Shown one piece after another: positions 1 through 11,688 of a stretch of 25,551 nucleotides of DNA. Where the stretch lies: contig JAEWPN010000217.1 in assembly GCA_023399455.1 (NCBI GenBank), positions 1 through 25,551 of the forward strand. The letters run 5' to 3'. The stretch is from Bacillota bacterium. GTDB lineage: Bacteria > Bacillota > Clostridia > Lachnospirales > Lachnospiraceae. Under the pieces are notes generated by a model. That model was given only the letters and a program-made list of their open reading frames with translations. It searched no databases and was not told the DNA's origin. Every line of letters begins with the position of its first letter. The stretch's first letter is position 1. The translations under genes were made by a program, and so were the position numbers.

Positions 1-866
1 GCAGTCATTCCATCGATAAAATACTTCTGGAAGCAAAGGAATACAACAAACACCGGGATGATGCCGAACATGGAGCCGGCAATCAGTACATCGTAATTGT
101 TTCCGTAGGGCGTTAACAAAGTATTAAGGCCTATCGGGAGCGTGAACTTGCTGGCACTTCTATATACTAACATCGGCCAGAGGATATTGTTCCATGCACC
201 CATGGCGCAGAGGATGGACATTGCCGCAAAGGCAGGCTTTGTAATAGGAAGCATGATCCTGAAGCAAATGCCGTATTCCGTCGCGCCATCTATGCGTCCC
301 GCATCCAGAAGCTCCTTGGGCAGTCCTATCATATACTGCCGGAAGAAGAATATAGTGGATGCACCGCATATTCCCGGCAGCACAACTCCTGCGGTGGTGT
401 CGATCAGCTTCAATGTAATCATCTCTTTATACAGAGGAAGCATCAATATTTCAAAGGGTACCATCATCGTAGCGATTACGAGGAAGAACAGGAGCCTTCT
501 TAAGGGAAACTCATACATGGATAAGCCATAGGCTACCAGGTAGCAGATTGCCAGTGTTCCCACTACCGAAATCAGCGTAAGAATCAAGCTGTTCTTGAAC
601 CACATGAAATATTTCTGCGAATCTACGTTGCCGCTGAACAAATATATATAGTTATCGAGCGTCATCGTTGTTACATTCAGGTCTACGCTAAGTCCCTTTC
701 GGATCAGCTCCTGACCGGGACGGAAGGAAGCGAGCAATCCTGCAAAAATCGGAAATACGATGATGAAGGAGAGCAGCACGAACCAACTCGTGGCAAAAAC
801 GCTCAATATTTTATTCTTTTTACTCATACCCATTTGATCGAATGAAGGGGATTTTACGTTTGCCAT
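1..866 (-). CDS. Sugar ABC transporter permease, MalG/AraQ type (3' end cut by window edge)
   Basis: This is an inner-membrane permease of a binding-protein-dependent sugar importer (carbohydrate uptake family 1). It reads from an ATG at 866 and stays open to base 1; 288 codons are visible. The last residues seen (KYFIDGMT) match the usual end of the family, so probably fewer than ten residues are missing. Hydrophobic segments lie near residues 20-45, 92-115, 125-145, 155-178, 212-235 and 260-282. The cytoplasmic EAA loop that docks the ATPase is at about 186-207 (LLDAGRIDGATEYGICFRIM, then LP). The start follows the upstream permease stop by one base, with AGGAGG inside that gene's end, so the two are translationally linked. 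It is the second permease of the set with the binding protein at 1935-3383. The exact sugar is inferred from the neighbouring arabinan enzymes. Confidence 0.93.
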   Translation of the reverse strand, partial: MANVKSPSFDQMGMSKKNKILSVFATSWFVLLSFIIVFPIFAGLLASFRPGQELIRKGLSVDLNVTTMTLDNYIYLFSGNVDSQKYFMWFKNSLILTLISVVGTLAICYLVAYGLSMYEFPLRRLLFFLVIATMMVPFEILMLPLYKEMITLKLIDTTAGVVLPGICGASTIFFFRQYMIGLPKELLDAGRIDGATEYGICFRIMLPITKPAFAAMSILCAMGAWNNILWPMLVYRSASKFTLPIGLNTLLTPYGNNYDVLIAGSMFGIIPVFVVFLCFQKYFIDGMT

Positions 867-867
867 A

Positions 868-1764
868 TTATTTTTCCTCCTTCTTGAATGTGCCGCTCAG
901 CACCAACTGAACAACGTTGATAAAGAGTGCAATTACCAAAAGTACAAGACCTACCGCACTGCCGTAGCCCAACTGGTTCTTGGCAATACCGCGTTTGTAC
1001 AGGTAGCCTACGATGGTAAGACCGATGTTGTTCGGCGAATCCGGACCAGCCCACAACATAAAGCTTTCCATAAACATCGCCAGACCGGCATAGATACTGA
1101 TGGTAAGTACGTAAATAGTGGTCGGTTTCAAAAGAGGTATCGTTATGAAACGGAATTTCTGCAAACCGGAAGCGCCGTCGATTTCCGCGGATTCATATAA
1201 CGCGCCGTCGATCGATTTCAGACCGGACAGGAAATAGAGCATATTCACGCCGGTCCATCTCCAGCAGCAGACCAATACGAGAGCGAAGAGTCCCGTGGCC
1301 TTAACTTTCAGCCATTTAAAGGTTCCCAGTCCGAGAAAACTTGTAATTACGTTCAACTGCCCCGTGCTGTATTCAGAGAACATCAAACGGAATAAAGTAC
1401 CCGAAATAACTACAGATGTAAGTGCCGGAAGATAGAGAAAAGCCTTCCAAATACCTTTTGCTTTTACCAGTCTGGAGTCCATCAATACCGCGAACGCCAT
1501 CGGAAAAGGTATGAGCAATACAATCGTTAACAGCATGTATTGGAAGCTGTTCAAAATCGCCTGGTGAAAGGTTGTATCTATCAACAGCTTTTTATAATTT
1601 TTCAGGCCTATCCATTCGGTTCCCGTAGGAAGAATATCCTGAAAGCTCATTGTTATCGTACTGCAAAGGGGATAAATCCAAAAGAAACAAAAACTCAGTA
1701 TAAACGGCAGCACAAACACATAGGGCGCCGCCTTCTGCGAATAAAAAAACTTTCTTATTTTCAT
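868..1764 (-). CDS. Sugar ABC transporter permease, MalF/UgpA/AraP type
   Basis: This is the first permease of the importer, 298 aa, forming the membrane channel with the following permease. About six membrane segments are visible, beginning at residues 13-35 (YVFVLPFILSFCFFWIYPL). The EAA loop is at about 191-212 (ESAEIDGASGLQKFRF, then ITIPLLKP), the contact site for the ATP-binding subunit. I chose the ATG at 1764, with AAGGAG eleven bases upstream; a TTG two codons earlier (1770) is the alternative and lies five bases from the same ribosome site. The gene follows the binding-protein gene after a 170-bp gap with two hairpins, which probably makes its expression lower than that of the binding protein. 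No ATPase gene is visible, as is usual for systems served by a shared MsmX/MsmK-type ATPase. Confidence 0.93.
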   Translation of the reverse strand: MKIRKFFYSQKAAPYVFVLPFILSFCFFWIYPLCSTITMSFQDILPTGTEWIGLKNYKKLLIDTTFHQAILNSFQYMLLTIVLLIPFPMAFAVLMDSRLVKAKGIWKAFLYLPALTSVVISGTLFRLMFSEYSTGQLNVITSFLGLGTFKWLKVKATGLFALVLVCCWRWTGVNMLYFLSGLKSIDGALYESAEIDGASGLQKFRFITIPLLKPTTIYVLTISIYAGLAMFMESFMLWAGPDSPNNIGLTIVGYLYKRGIAKNQLGYGSAVGLVLLVIALFINVVQLVLSGTFKKEEK

Positions 1765-1859
1765 ATGCAATCACACTCCTTACCAACAACCCCATTAACC
1801 CATTAATTTATAAAATATAACTTTTGTTCCGCACGCGTAGCTGCGCATCTATCTTTTAT

Positions 1860-1883
1860 GTAATAGGATTAATTCCCTATTAC
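1860..1883 (-). other. Intercistronic inverted repeat (8-bp stem)
   Basis: A perfect inverted repeat, GTAATAGG / CCTATTAC with an 8-base spacer, lies between the binding protein and the first permease, just downstream of the larger hairpin at 1890-1925. It could be a second stem in the mRNA or a protein-binding site; its role is unknown. Confidence 0.5.
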
Positions 1884-1885
1884 TT

Positions 1886-1925
1886 AAAAGGGATTGCCCA
1901 GGAAGTTACTTCCCTAAGCAATCCC
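1886..1925 (-). terminator. Hairpin after the binding-protein gene (partial terminator or mRNA stabiliser)
   Basis: Read on the minus strand, GGGATTGC pairs with GCAATCCC (1918-1925 with 1890-1897). Inside is a second stem, GGAAG/CTTCC, and four T residues follow (1889-1886). It starts ten bases after the binding-protein stop codon. The permeases downstream have no convincing promoter of their own. It therefore probably lets a fraction of transcripts through and protects the upstream message, giving more binding protein than permease. Confidence 0.65.
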
Positions 1926-1934
1926 CGGTAGTTA

Positions 1935-3383
1935 CTACTCTTCTAAGCTGATTACATCCTGCGCGGCCTGTAACGCTTCATCTACATCCATTTTATTTTC
2001 CAATACATCGTTCAATGTAACGTTGCACATCTGCTCATTGATCGTCGGGCTGATAGCTACAACGCTGATCTTGCCGATTTCATCTTTTACTTCATTAAGA
2101 ACGTCGTAAGGATTCGTTCTGAAGAACTTAACATATTCGTTATTCGGATCATGTGTGATAGACTCATCTGTCCACATTGCGCTGTTGCATACATCGAATC
2201 CAAGAACCTCCCAGATTCCCTTAGCTCCTTCTTCAGAGCACTTCGCATAAGAAATGAAATCTGCCGCCAACTGGGTATCTACTGACTGATTCGTAACAAC
2301 CGTACCTGTACCGCCGATACCTACGGAGCGAGGCTGGCCTTCTTCAAATACCGGACAGGGAGCTAACGCCCATTTTCCTGCTTCTTCAGGCATATAGTTA
2401 AGGAAACGGCTCATGAACCAAAGTGCCTTCGGGAAGGAAGCGATGTTACCGTCCAGGATATTCTGGAAGCCTGCTTCAAGGTCAACGTGTCCGTCGGGAG
2501 ATACCATAGCGATACCGGAATCCAGCCATCCCTGCTGCATAGTCATCATATTCTTAACAGATTCAAGCTGTACGTTTGCGAAACCATCAAAACCGCCGGT
2601 CCAGTCTTCGCCGTACTCTGCCATTGCTACCCACATCCAGTCAACGCCTGCCGTATCAACGGAGGTCAGCATGACTTCTCCATTAGAAGCTTCTTTCAGC
2701 TTCTCGCCTGCTGCGGTGTAATCATCCCATGTCTTAATCGTCGTATAATCGATGCCATAAGACTCGAGCAGCTCTGCATTATAATACATAACGGTAGCGC
2801 CAACGTGTGTAGGAGCCCCATAATGCTTGCCGTCGGCACCGGCATAAGTATCGAGACGTGCCTGAACTAAGTCAGCAGCGTAGGGTGCAAGTGCATCATC
2901 CAAAGGATAAAGCCACGTATCCATACCAGCTACAACATTGGGGAACTGCCCAACCTCTACATCGCAGAGATCCGGAGCACCGGTACCTGCATTCAAGGAT
3001 GTTAATAATTTCGTGTGCATATCCGCATAAGGATATGTAGTAAATGTGATTTCGATCGTTCTATCCGGATTCTCAGCATTCCATTTCTCTAACATGCTGG
3101 CATAGAACGTATTGTGTAATTCAACAAAGGACCACATCTCCATATGTGTGCCGTTAGGATCACCTACGGTGGTAACCGCTTCCGGAGCTGCTTCGCCCTC
3201 CGCAACTTCCCCTTCTTCTGTTGCCGCAGCATCATCGCCTGCTTCTGCATCGGCCTCAGTAGTAGTCTCTGCTGCCGCATCGCCGGTGGCTGCTCCATCC
3301 GTGCCGGCGCTGGAACCGCAGCCAGCCAACATGGATGCTGTCAAAGCAACGCTTAAAATTGTAGCTAATAACTTTTTCTTCAT
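1935..3383 (-). CDS. Extracellular sugar-binding lipoprotein of an ABC importer (family 1 solute-binding protein)
   Basis: This 482-aa protein captures the sugar outside the membrane and delivers it to the two permeases. The N-terminus is a lipoprotein signal: two-to-three Lys, a hydrophobic stretch and a lipobox LAGC with Cys22 as the lipid-anchored residue. Residues 23 to about 78 are a low-complexity Ala/Glu/Asp/Thr linker. The binding domain follows (from MEMWSF), with family-like stretches such as KLLTSLNAGTGAPDLCDVEVGQ and, near the C-terminus, VDTQLAADFISYA. The ATG at 3383 has AAAGGAGG six bases or so upstream. A strong promoter lies about 160 bases upstream. Neighbouring arabinan hydrolases suggest arabino-oligosaccharide as ligand (AraN-like role), which is inference; the fold alone does not give the ligand. 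Confidence 0.93.
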   Translation of the reverse strand: MKKKLLATILSVALTASMLAGCGSSAGTDGAATGDAAAETTTEADAEAGDDAAATEEGEVAEGEAAPEAVTTVGDPNGTHMEMWSFVELHNTFYASMLEKWNAENPDRTIEITFTTYPYADMHTKLLTSLNAGTGAPDLCDVEVGQFPNVVAGMDTWLYPLDDALAPYAADLVQARLDTYAGADGKHYGAPTHVGATVMYYNAELLESYGIDYTTIKTWDDYTAAGEKLKEASNGEVMLTSVDTAGVDWMWVAMAEYGEDWTGGFDGFANVQLESVKNMMTMQQGWLDSGIAMVSPDGHVDLEAGFQNILDGNIASFPKALWFMSRFLNYMPEEAGKWALAPCPVFEEGQPRSVGIGGTGTVVTNQSVDTQLAADFISYAKCSEEGAKGIWEVLGFDVCNSAMWTDESITHDPNNEYVKFFRTNPYDVLNEVKDEIGKISVVAISPTINEQMCNVTLNDVLENKMDVDEALQAAQDVISLEE

Positions 3384-3457
3384 TTCCCTACCTCCTTTAA
3401 TTGATTAGAAACATTGGACCGCTCGATTTTGTAATTGCGCAAATTGTCAAATAATTT

Positions 3458-3478
3458 AGTAAAATATATAATTTTACT
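3458..3478. repeat. AT-rich inverted repeat in the importer leader
   Basis: AGTAAAAT and ATTTTACT flank a 5-base centre. The site lies downstream of the mapped promoter and upstream of the binding-protein start, so it could be a leader hairpin or a second operator. Being AT-rich, it could also be chance. Confidence 0.4.
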
Positions 3479-3546
3479 TTTTGCACCTATTACATGATTA
3501 AGCACTTTGTATGCTTTTCTTTTATTTGCGGTTTTCTTATGTTCAT

Positions 3547-3575
3547 ATTGTACAATACATAAGTATGTATGTCAA
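3547..3575 (-). promoter_or_regulatory. Sigma-A promoter of the sugar importer operon
   Basis: On the minus strand there is TTGACA (3575-3570), a 17-base spacer and TACAAT (3552-3547). The expected transcription start is near 3540, giving a leader of about 155 bases before the binding-protein ATG. An inverted repeat lies inside the spacer (separate entry). Confidence 0.8.
3555..3570. promoter_or_regulatory. Candidate operator between -35 and -10 of the importer promoter
   Basis: Perfect inverted repeat ATACAT-ACTT-ATGTAT (minus-strand reading), lying wholly in the promoter spacer where a bound protein would block RNA polymerase. The 11-mer TACTTATGTAT recurs exactly at 8053-8063 in the divergent arabinan promoter region, so a shared regulator is plausible. 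Confidence 0.55.
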
Positions 3576-3628
3576 TATTAATTTAAAATAATTTAGTTTT
3601 TACTATATAAATAAAATAATTCATTTAT

Positions 3629-3901
3629 TCAGTTTTTTTCGGGCTTCCACTTTTCGTATGGACAAGCCTTTTTACGTATTGCTGCCCGCAGCTCCACATA
3701 GCATCCGCATGCCCTGCACATGCCGTCCGCGAGCAAATCACAACCTTTGCAGACAGACAGCCTTTCCTCATACAAAGGCGGGGGTGCCTTAATATCCTCA
3801 TCGAGATGAGCAATATATATATGAAGGTTCTCAAAATATTCCTTCTCGTCCATATCCGCGGTCAGACACTTCCGGCACATACGCCTTGGTTTTTCTTCCA
3901 T
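3629..3901 (-). CDS. Small Cys-rich protein, DUF6171-like, probable zinc ribbon
   Basis: This 90-aa protein has eight cysteines arranged as C9-x2-C12, C51-x2-C54, C62-x2-C65-x-C67 and C80, which suggests one or two metal (zinc) centres. The middle (about 17-45) is acidic and helical in character (DEKEYFENLHIYIAHLDEDI). I recognise the pattern of the uncharacterised DUF6171 family, common in Lachnospiraceae, from memory. It starts ten bases after the GH51 stop codon and is the last gene of the arabinan operon; its ribosome site (AGAAAAG) is weak, so coupling to the GH51 gene is likely. No signal peptide or membrane segment is seen. Function unknown; the operon position hints at, but does not prove, a link to arabinan metabolism. 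Confidence 0.85.
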   Translation of the reverse strand: MEEKPRRMCRKCLTADMDEKEYFENLHIYIAHLDEDIKAPPPLYEERLSVCKGCDLLADGMCRACGCYVELRAAIRKKACPYEKWKPEKN

Positions 3902-3911
3902 TCTTTTCTGC

Positions 3912-5417
3912 CTATTTAACGCGAAAACTGATCACACTGCACGCAGGAGCGGTAAAGCGGATAACTCTTCCTTCTACCGTATAATCTGTGAATTCAGCTT
4001 CTTTTACTCTGTCAGGATCTTCAAAAGTATTATGAGCACGCATTTCTTCCGTAAGAACAACTCCCTGAACCGATGAAGGCTCCAGTTGGGCAAATACCAT
4101 CTCTACCGGCATACTTTCGGATATGGACAGATTGTTTATCGTAACATTCACATATCCCTGCGCATCTACCGACACGGACTCGCTAAGGTGCGGCACCCTA
4201 TATTCCTCCTCTCCGATCACGTCATTTCCTTCTATAAAGCTTTCCACAAGCTCCGCATCCTGATGATGCTTATACATATGGAATACATGATAAGTAGGTG
4301 TAAGAATCATCTTTTCGCCTTCTGTCAGTATTACGGACTGAAGTACATTCACCATCTGTGCAATACATGCCATTTGCACCCTGTCACAGTTCTTATTGAA
4401 AATATCCAGCGTAATGCCTGCTACCAAAGCATCGCGCATAGTGCTCTGCTGATACAGGAAGCCCGGATTGGTGCCTGGCTCCACCGTGAACCAGCAGCCC
4501 CATTCGTCCACAATCATTCCAATTTTCTTGCCGGGATCATATTGATCCATAATCGCGCCGTGGCGTGTTACCAGCTCTTCCATATATTTCGCCTTCGCCA
4601 GCGTCTTATACCATACCTTATCGTCGAAGTCTGTAGCACTGCCTTTGACCTCCCATCCTTCAGGATGTACATAATAATGAAGAGAGAGACCGTCCATATA
4701 ACCGTGCATAAAATCGGGATGCGGCGGTGCAAAGCAGGTCTTCAGCACGTCCTCTGTCCAAAAATAATCTGCGACGTTAGCTCCTCCGCATATTTTTTTG
4801 ATCGGTCTGTCGGCATTGTACTGCCTCACATAGGTCTGGAATCTTCTGTAAAGATTAGCGTAATATTCCGGTGTCATGCTGCCCCCGCAGCCCCAGTTCT
4901 CGTTGCCCACTCCGAAATAATCGATTTTCCAGGGCTTTTCCCGGCCATTTTGCTTACGCAGGTCAGCCATGGGAGATACTCCTTCGAAAGTCATATATTC
5001 CACCCACTCGCTCATTTCCTGGACCGTACCGCTTCCCACATTACCATTTACATAAGTTTTGCATCCAAGCTGCTCGCACAGCTCAAAAAATTCGTGGGTT
5101 CCGAAGCTGTTGTCCTCAACTACTCCTCCCCAATGGGTATTGATCATTTTCTTTCTCGTTTCCTTGGGGCCGATGCCGTCCTTCCAATGATACTCGTCTG
5201 CAAAACAACCGCCCGGCCACCGAAGAAGCGGGATTCCCATTTCCTTAAGGGCACCTACAACATCCTTCCGCATTCCGTTTACATTGGGAATTCCTGAATC
5301 CTCTCTTACATACAGGCCTTCATAAATACATCGTCCCAGATGTTCCGAAAAATGCCCGTAAATCTCAGCGTTAATATGCGCTTTTTTGTTCTTTTCATTA
5401 ATAAATAGTCTTGCCAT
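3912..5417 (-). CDS. abfA: GH51 alpha-L-arabinofuranosidase (first copy)
   Basis: This 501-aa cytoplasmic retaining glycosidase removes terminal alpha-L-arabinofuranose from arabino-oligosaccharides. Its length matches intracellular GH51 enzymes such as Geobacillus AbfA (about 502 aa). The N-terminal motif [18 protein letters not shown] and [14 protein letters not shown] are typical. The acid/base Glu173 sits in GVGNENWG and the nucleophile Glu305 in VDEWGCW. A beta-sandwich C-terminal part follows (from about 400). No signal peptide is visible. ATG at 5417 with AAGGGAG upstream; 45 bases after the arabinanase stop and ten bases before the DUF6171-like gene, so it is part of that operon. It is clearly divergent from the second GH51 at 10150-11658, suggesting different linkage or chain-length preferences. 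Confidence 0.95.
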   Translation of the reverse strand: MARLFINEKNKKAHINAEIYGHFSEHLGRCIYEGLYVREDSGIPNVNGMRKDVVGALKEMGIPLLRWPGGCFADEYHWKDGIGPKETRKKMINTHWGGVVEDNSFGTHEFFELCEQLGCKTYVNGNVGSGTVQEMSEWVEYMTFEGVSPMADLRKQNGREKPWKIDYFGVGNENWGCGGSMTPEYYANLYRRFQTYVRQYNADRPIKKICGGANVADYFWTEDVLKTCFAPPHPDFMHGYMDGLSLHYYVHPEGWEVKGSATDFDDKVWYKTLAKAKYMEELVTRHGAIMDQYDPGKKIGMIVDEWGCWFTVEPGTNPGFLYQQSTMRDALVAGITLDIFNKNCDRVQMACIAQMVNVLQSVILTEGEKMILTPTYHVFHMYKHHQDAELVESFIEGNDVIGEEEYRVPHLSESVSVDAQGYVNVTINNLSISESMPVEMVFAQLEPSSVQGVVLTEEMRAHNTFEDPDRVKEAEFTDYTVEGRVIRFTAPACSVISFRVK

Positions 5418-5462
5418 TCCAACCTTCTCCCTTCGCTTTTACTGTCTGTATTATTTCTTCCT

Positions 5463-6935
5463 CTATTCCTCTACTGCTGCCAGCCCGCTTCCCCAAACGG
5501 CTACGCCGTCTTCGGACAGCACAGTAAAGCCTGTTACATATTTTTCTCCGAACTCATCATATTGCTTGCAGAGGACGCCGTCGTAGCTGTCCTCTCCCAG
5601 CGTAATCTTCAGATGATTTCCGTCCGACAGTTCCCAGCTTCCTTCATAGGCTCCGGTCACCGTTCCGTCAAAGTGCAGGGTAACGTCTACAGATTCTTTC
5701 ATTTGAGTGGTAATCTGGCGGCCGTGCTTGATCACTTTATATATACCGGCTGCCTCTTTTTTCTCAAACTCACCCGCAGTCTCGCCTGCATAACGGTAAG
5801 GAGCAATTACCGGCCACCCCTCTTCATTGAAGAACATCTGGTGTACGCGTACCTCATGATTCTCTCCCTGGCTCTCGAAGCGGGTATGGAAAATGATGAA
5901 ATATTTTCCGCTTTCTTCATCATAAATGGTGGAATTGTGCCCCGGCGAAACGATTCCTTTTCTCTTCTCCCCGTTTTCTCCTTCGTGCCAGGTCCATTTA
6001 TAATTGCCCATCAGCTTTACGCCATAAAGCTCTGCCGCTCTATCGTCGAAAAAGCTTCCGTCAGGACCTGTGCATTCGATCATATCCTGACCTTGACTGT
6101 CGTAATACGGCCCGTCAGGCGTCTTGGACCGGCACACTCTTATGTTATATGCTCCGTCTGCAGCCAGACCTCCGAAGGATAAGAACATATAATAGTACTC
6201 CGTCTCAGGATTATACTGTATGTACGCACCCTCGATGCGAAGATGATTACCGCCTAACAGCTGTTTGCCATAGCCCGATTCGACAGGAAGTCCGGTATTT
6301 TTATCCAGCTCCAGTATAAAGATCCCTCCCGAGTAAGAGCCGTAAACCATCCACAGTTTTCCTTCTGCATCATAGAACACGCAGGGGTCAACTACGTTGG
6401 GCTGCCTGGTCGCATCATAAGTGTCGCCATTTTCACCGGGCTCGCCCACCATGCCGGATTTCAGGAAAATCCCCAAATCCTTATAAGGCCCTTCTATATT
6501 ATCGGAAACCGCCAGTCCCAAGCAGGACAAGGGTGAACTTCCCTCGCAGTTGCAGTAATACATATAAAATCTGCCGTCATCCAATTGTATCACATCCGGA
6601 GCCCAAAAAGTGTCAGTTTGCGCCCATTCAAACGCCTCCGGCATCTCGCTTATGGCATCCGGTATGATCGGATTCCCCTTCGTCACCCCACTGCCTATCA
6701 GAGTCCAATCCATTAAATTATCCGACTTTGCCGCCGCCAGATGGGAACCGAATATGTAATAAGTTCCATCATATTTCACTATCGACGGATCGTGGACGGA
6801 AACATTCTTAAAGGATACCTTCGTCTCCTCCGCGGATACGAGGGGAAGATCGCCGAAATTCTCCTCCGCCTGCCCGCACCCCGCCGTCAGCGCCGCAAGC
6901 AGCACAACCGATATTAACTTTTGCCCATGCTTCAC
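5463..6935 (-). CDS. GH43 arabinanase, surface lipoprotein (AbnB-like)
   Basis: This 490-aa protein probably cuts alpha-1,5-arabinan outside the cell. The lipoprotein signal ends in LTAGC with Cys20. The five-bladed GH43 domain covers about 45-380; expected catalytic residues are visible: base Asp49 (VHDPSIVKYDG), modulator Asp183 (VVDPCVFYD) and acid Glu235 (RIEGAYIQ). The tail (about 395-490) matches the small beta domain that follows GH43 in endo-arabinanases such as B. subtilis AbnB (GH43_C type). The start is GTG at 6935, with AGGGAGG eight bases upstream; the ATG seven bases inside is out of frame. It follows the intracellular GH43 gene by 20 bases. Endo- versus exo-action cannot be read from sequence alone. 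Confidence 0.92.
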   Translation of the reverse strand: MKHGQKLISVVLLAALTAGCGQAEENFGDLPLVSAEETKVSFKNVSVHDPSIVKYDGTYYIFGSHLAAAKSDNLMDWTLIGSGVTKGNPIIPDAISEMPEAFEWAQTDTFWAPDVIQLDDGRFYMYYCNCEGSSPLSCLGLAVSDNIEGPYKDLGIFLKSGMVGEPGENGDTYDATRQPNVVDPCVFYDAEGKLWMVYGSYSGGIFILELDKNTGLPVESGYGKQLLGGNHLRIEGAYIQYNPETEYYYMFLSFGGLAADGAYNIRVCRSKTPDGPYYDSQGQDMIECTGPDGSFFDDRAAELYGVKLMGNYKWTWHEGENGEKRKGIVSPGHNSTIYDEESGKYFIIFHTRFESQGENHEVRVHQMFFNEEGWPVIAPYRYAGETAGEFEKKEAAGIYKVIKHGRQITTQMKESVDVTLHFDGTVTGAYEGSWELSDGNHLKITLGEDSYDGVLCKQYDEFGEKYVTGFTVLSEDGVAVWGSGLAAVEE

Positions 6936-6955
6936 TTATCATACCTCCCTTATTA

Positions 6956-7924
6956 TCATTCACCGAAATCGAATACAGGTCTTCCTTCTTCGTCCCACTT
7001 AACCTTCATGAGCATTGCGTGACGGTTCGGATTATAAAGCGGATTACCTGCGATCTCACTTTCCGTTCTAGCGTGATATACGAGTATATCATTGCCCTCT
7101 TCATCCACAGTAAAGCTGTTATGTCCCGGACCATAAATTCCTATTTCCTCTTTTGTCTGAAGAACCGGATGCCTTTCCTTTCTCCACGACAAAGGGTCCA
7201 GCAAATCAGAATCCTCATCCGCCGTCATCATTCCCATACAGTATGCAATACCCGTTTCCGATGCAGAATATGTCAGAAATATCTTTCCGTTCTTCTTTAT
7301 GACAGCCGGTCCTTCATTGACCCAGAAGCCAATCCTCTCCCAATCGTAATCAGGTGTAGTAAGCAGCACCTGAACCGTCCGAAGCTTATAGGGCGATTCC
7401 ATTTCTCCGATATACAAATTGGAAATCTGCTTGCCTACTCCCACCTTCTCTGCCCACACGTAATAATATTTCCCCTTATTCTCAAACACCGTCGCATCCA
7501 GCGAAAAAGCCTCGAAAGAAAACTCATCCTCATCCGCTCTCCGCATCTTCCCCTTCTCTGTCCACGTACCCGTTAACGGGTCGGCATCCTTACACTCCAG
7601 CACATAAGGCCGAATGTTCCAGACAGCCTCCGCCTCTCCCGCTGCGAAATAAATATACCAGGCCCCATTAACATAATGAAGTTCCGGCGCCCATACATGA
7701 TGGCTCATAACCCCGTTCTCATGCATATGCCACACTTCAACTTCATCCGCCTGCGCCAGTCCCGCCAGCGTATCCGCCTTACGAATCACGATTCCGTCAT
7801 AAGCCGGAATAGAAGACGTAAAATAATAAGTCCCGTCCTCATGCCGGTATACATACGGATCCGCCCTTTGCAGTATCCAAGGCTTATTGTAAATAGCTTC
7901 TATATTACCTTTACCCTCTCTCAT
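6956..7924 (-). CDS. GH43 family glycosidase, probable intracellular exo-alpha-L-arabinofuranosidase
   Basis: This 322-aa protein has a single five-bladed GH43 domain. The visible catalytic residues are Asp22 (QRADPYVYRH), Asp143 (SLDATVF) and Glu204 (VNEGPAV). HAPEL-type and GPGHNSF motifs (the latter near 265-271) also fit. The pattern resembles exo-1,5-alpha-L-arabinofuranosidases (GH43 subfamily 26), though the subfamily call is from memory. No signal peptide, so it should act on imported oligomers. I chose the ATG at 7924 (AGGAG ten bases upstream) over a GTG at 7933, which would sit one base from the ribosome site. It is the first gene of the operon running to 3629 and is divergent from the GH127 gene. 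Confidence 0.9.
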   Translation of the reverse strand: MREGKGNIEAIYNKPWILQRADPYVYRHEDGTYYFTSSIPAYDGIVIRKADTLAGLAQADEVEVWHMHENGVMSHHVWAPELHYVNGAWYIYFAAGEAEAVWNIRPYVLECKDADPLTGTWTEKGKMRRADEDEFSFEAFSLDATVFENKGKYYYVWAEKVGVGKQISNLYIGEMESPYKLRTVQVLLTTPDYDWERIGFWVNEGPAVIKKNGKIFLTYSASETGIAYCMGMMTADEDSDLLDPLSWRKERHPVLQTKEEIGIYGPGHNSFTVDEEGNDILVYHARTESEIAGNPLYNPNRHAMLMKVKWDEEGRPVFDFGE

Positions 7925-7961
7925 AACTATCACACTCCTGTGTTTATTTTTATTTAAATTA

Positions 7962-7980
7962 TTTTATTTGTATCTAAATT
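7962..7980 (+). promoter_or_regulatory. Candidate arabinan-regulator site overlapping the GH43 operon start
   Basis: The sequence TTTTATTTGTATCTAAATT shares the core GTATCTA and its AT-rich flanks with sites at 8051-8070 and 12834-12853. Its position over the -10/start region of the GH43 operon suits a repressor. Assignment to a regulator is inference. Confidence 0.45.
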
Positions 7981-8006
7981 ATATAAAATTTATGTCTATA
8001 AATCAA
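7978..8006 (-). promoter_or_regulatory. Sigma-A promoter of the GH43-GH43-GH51-DUF6171 operon
   Basis: On the minus strand there is TTGATT (8006-8001), a 17-base spacer and TATAAT (7983-7978). The expected start is near 7971, about 47 bases before the ATG. A GTATCTA-type site overlaps the -10 and start region. Confidence 0.75.
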
Positions 8007-8050
8007 CCCATTTTTTTATTTTTTTCATAAATACTTCACAAAATATTTTC

Positions 8051-8070
8051 ATTACTTATGTATCTATTAA
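8051..8070 (+). promoter_or_regulatory. Candidate arabinan-regulator site upstream of GH127 promoter
   Basis: The site ATTACTTATGTATCTATTAA resembles 12834-12853 (minus strand) along its whole length apart from a two-base deletion, and shares TACTTATGTAT with the importer promoter. A second ATTACTTT follows at 8072, about 21 bases from the first TTACTT, roughly two helical turns. It lies 30 bases upstream of the GH127 -35 and between two divergent promoters. Confidence 0.5.
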
Positions 8071-8100
8071 AATTACTTTACATAATCACTCGCTTTTCTA

Positions 8101-8129
8101 TTTACTCTCCTCACATAACATGCTATAAT
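8101..8129 (+). promoter_or_regulatory. Sigma-A promoter of the GH127-GH51 operon
   Basis: TTTACT (8101-8106), 17-base spacer, TATAAT (8124-8129), with TG one base before the -10 (extended -10). Start expected near 8136, about 55 bases before the GTG. Confidence 0.75.
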
Positions 8130-8189
8130 CACAGCAAGTCGTTGCGAGAATAAAAATACCATCTTTTTGAAAGGAGAGTAATTGCCGAC

Positions 8190-11658
<3,469 letters not shown>

Positions 11659-11688
11659 GATACAAATAAAAATCTTTTAAGATATATT

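Noticed and set aside
3445..3450. TTGACA on the minus strand at 3450-3445 as a second importer promoter
   Set aside because: No -10-like sequence lies 16-18 bases downstream (ATCGAG is found there).
3384..3628. Riboswitch or catabolite (cre) site in the importer leader
   Set aside because: No conserved riboswitch core or cre-like WTGNAANCGNWNNCA match was found by eye; only AT-rich inverted repeats are present.
4086..5297. 403-codon open frame on the plus strand opposite the GH51 gene
   Set aside because: It is a shadow of a well-supported GH51 enzyme with catalytic residues; its translation has no recognisable domain, and no ribosome site precedes it.
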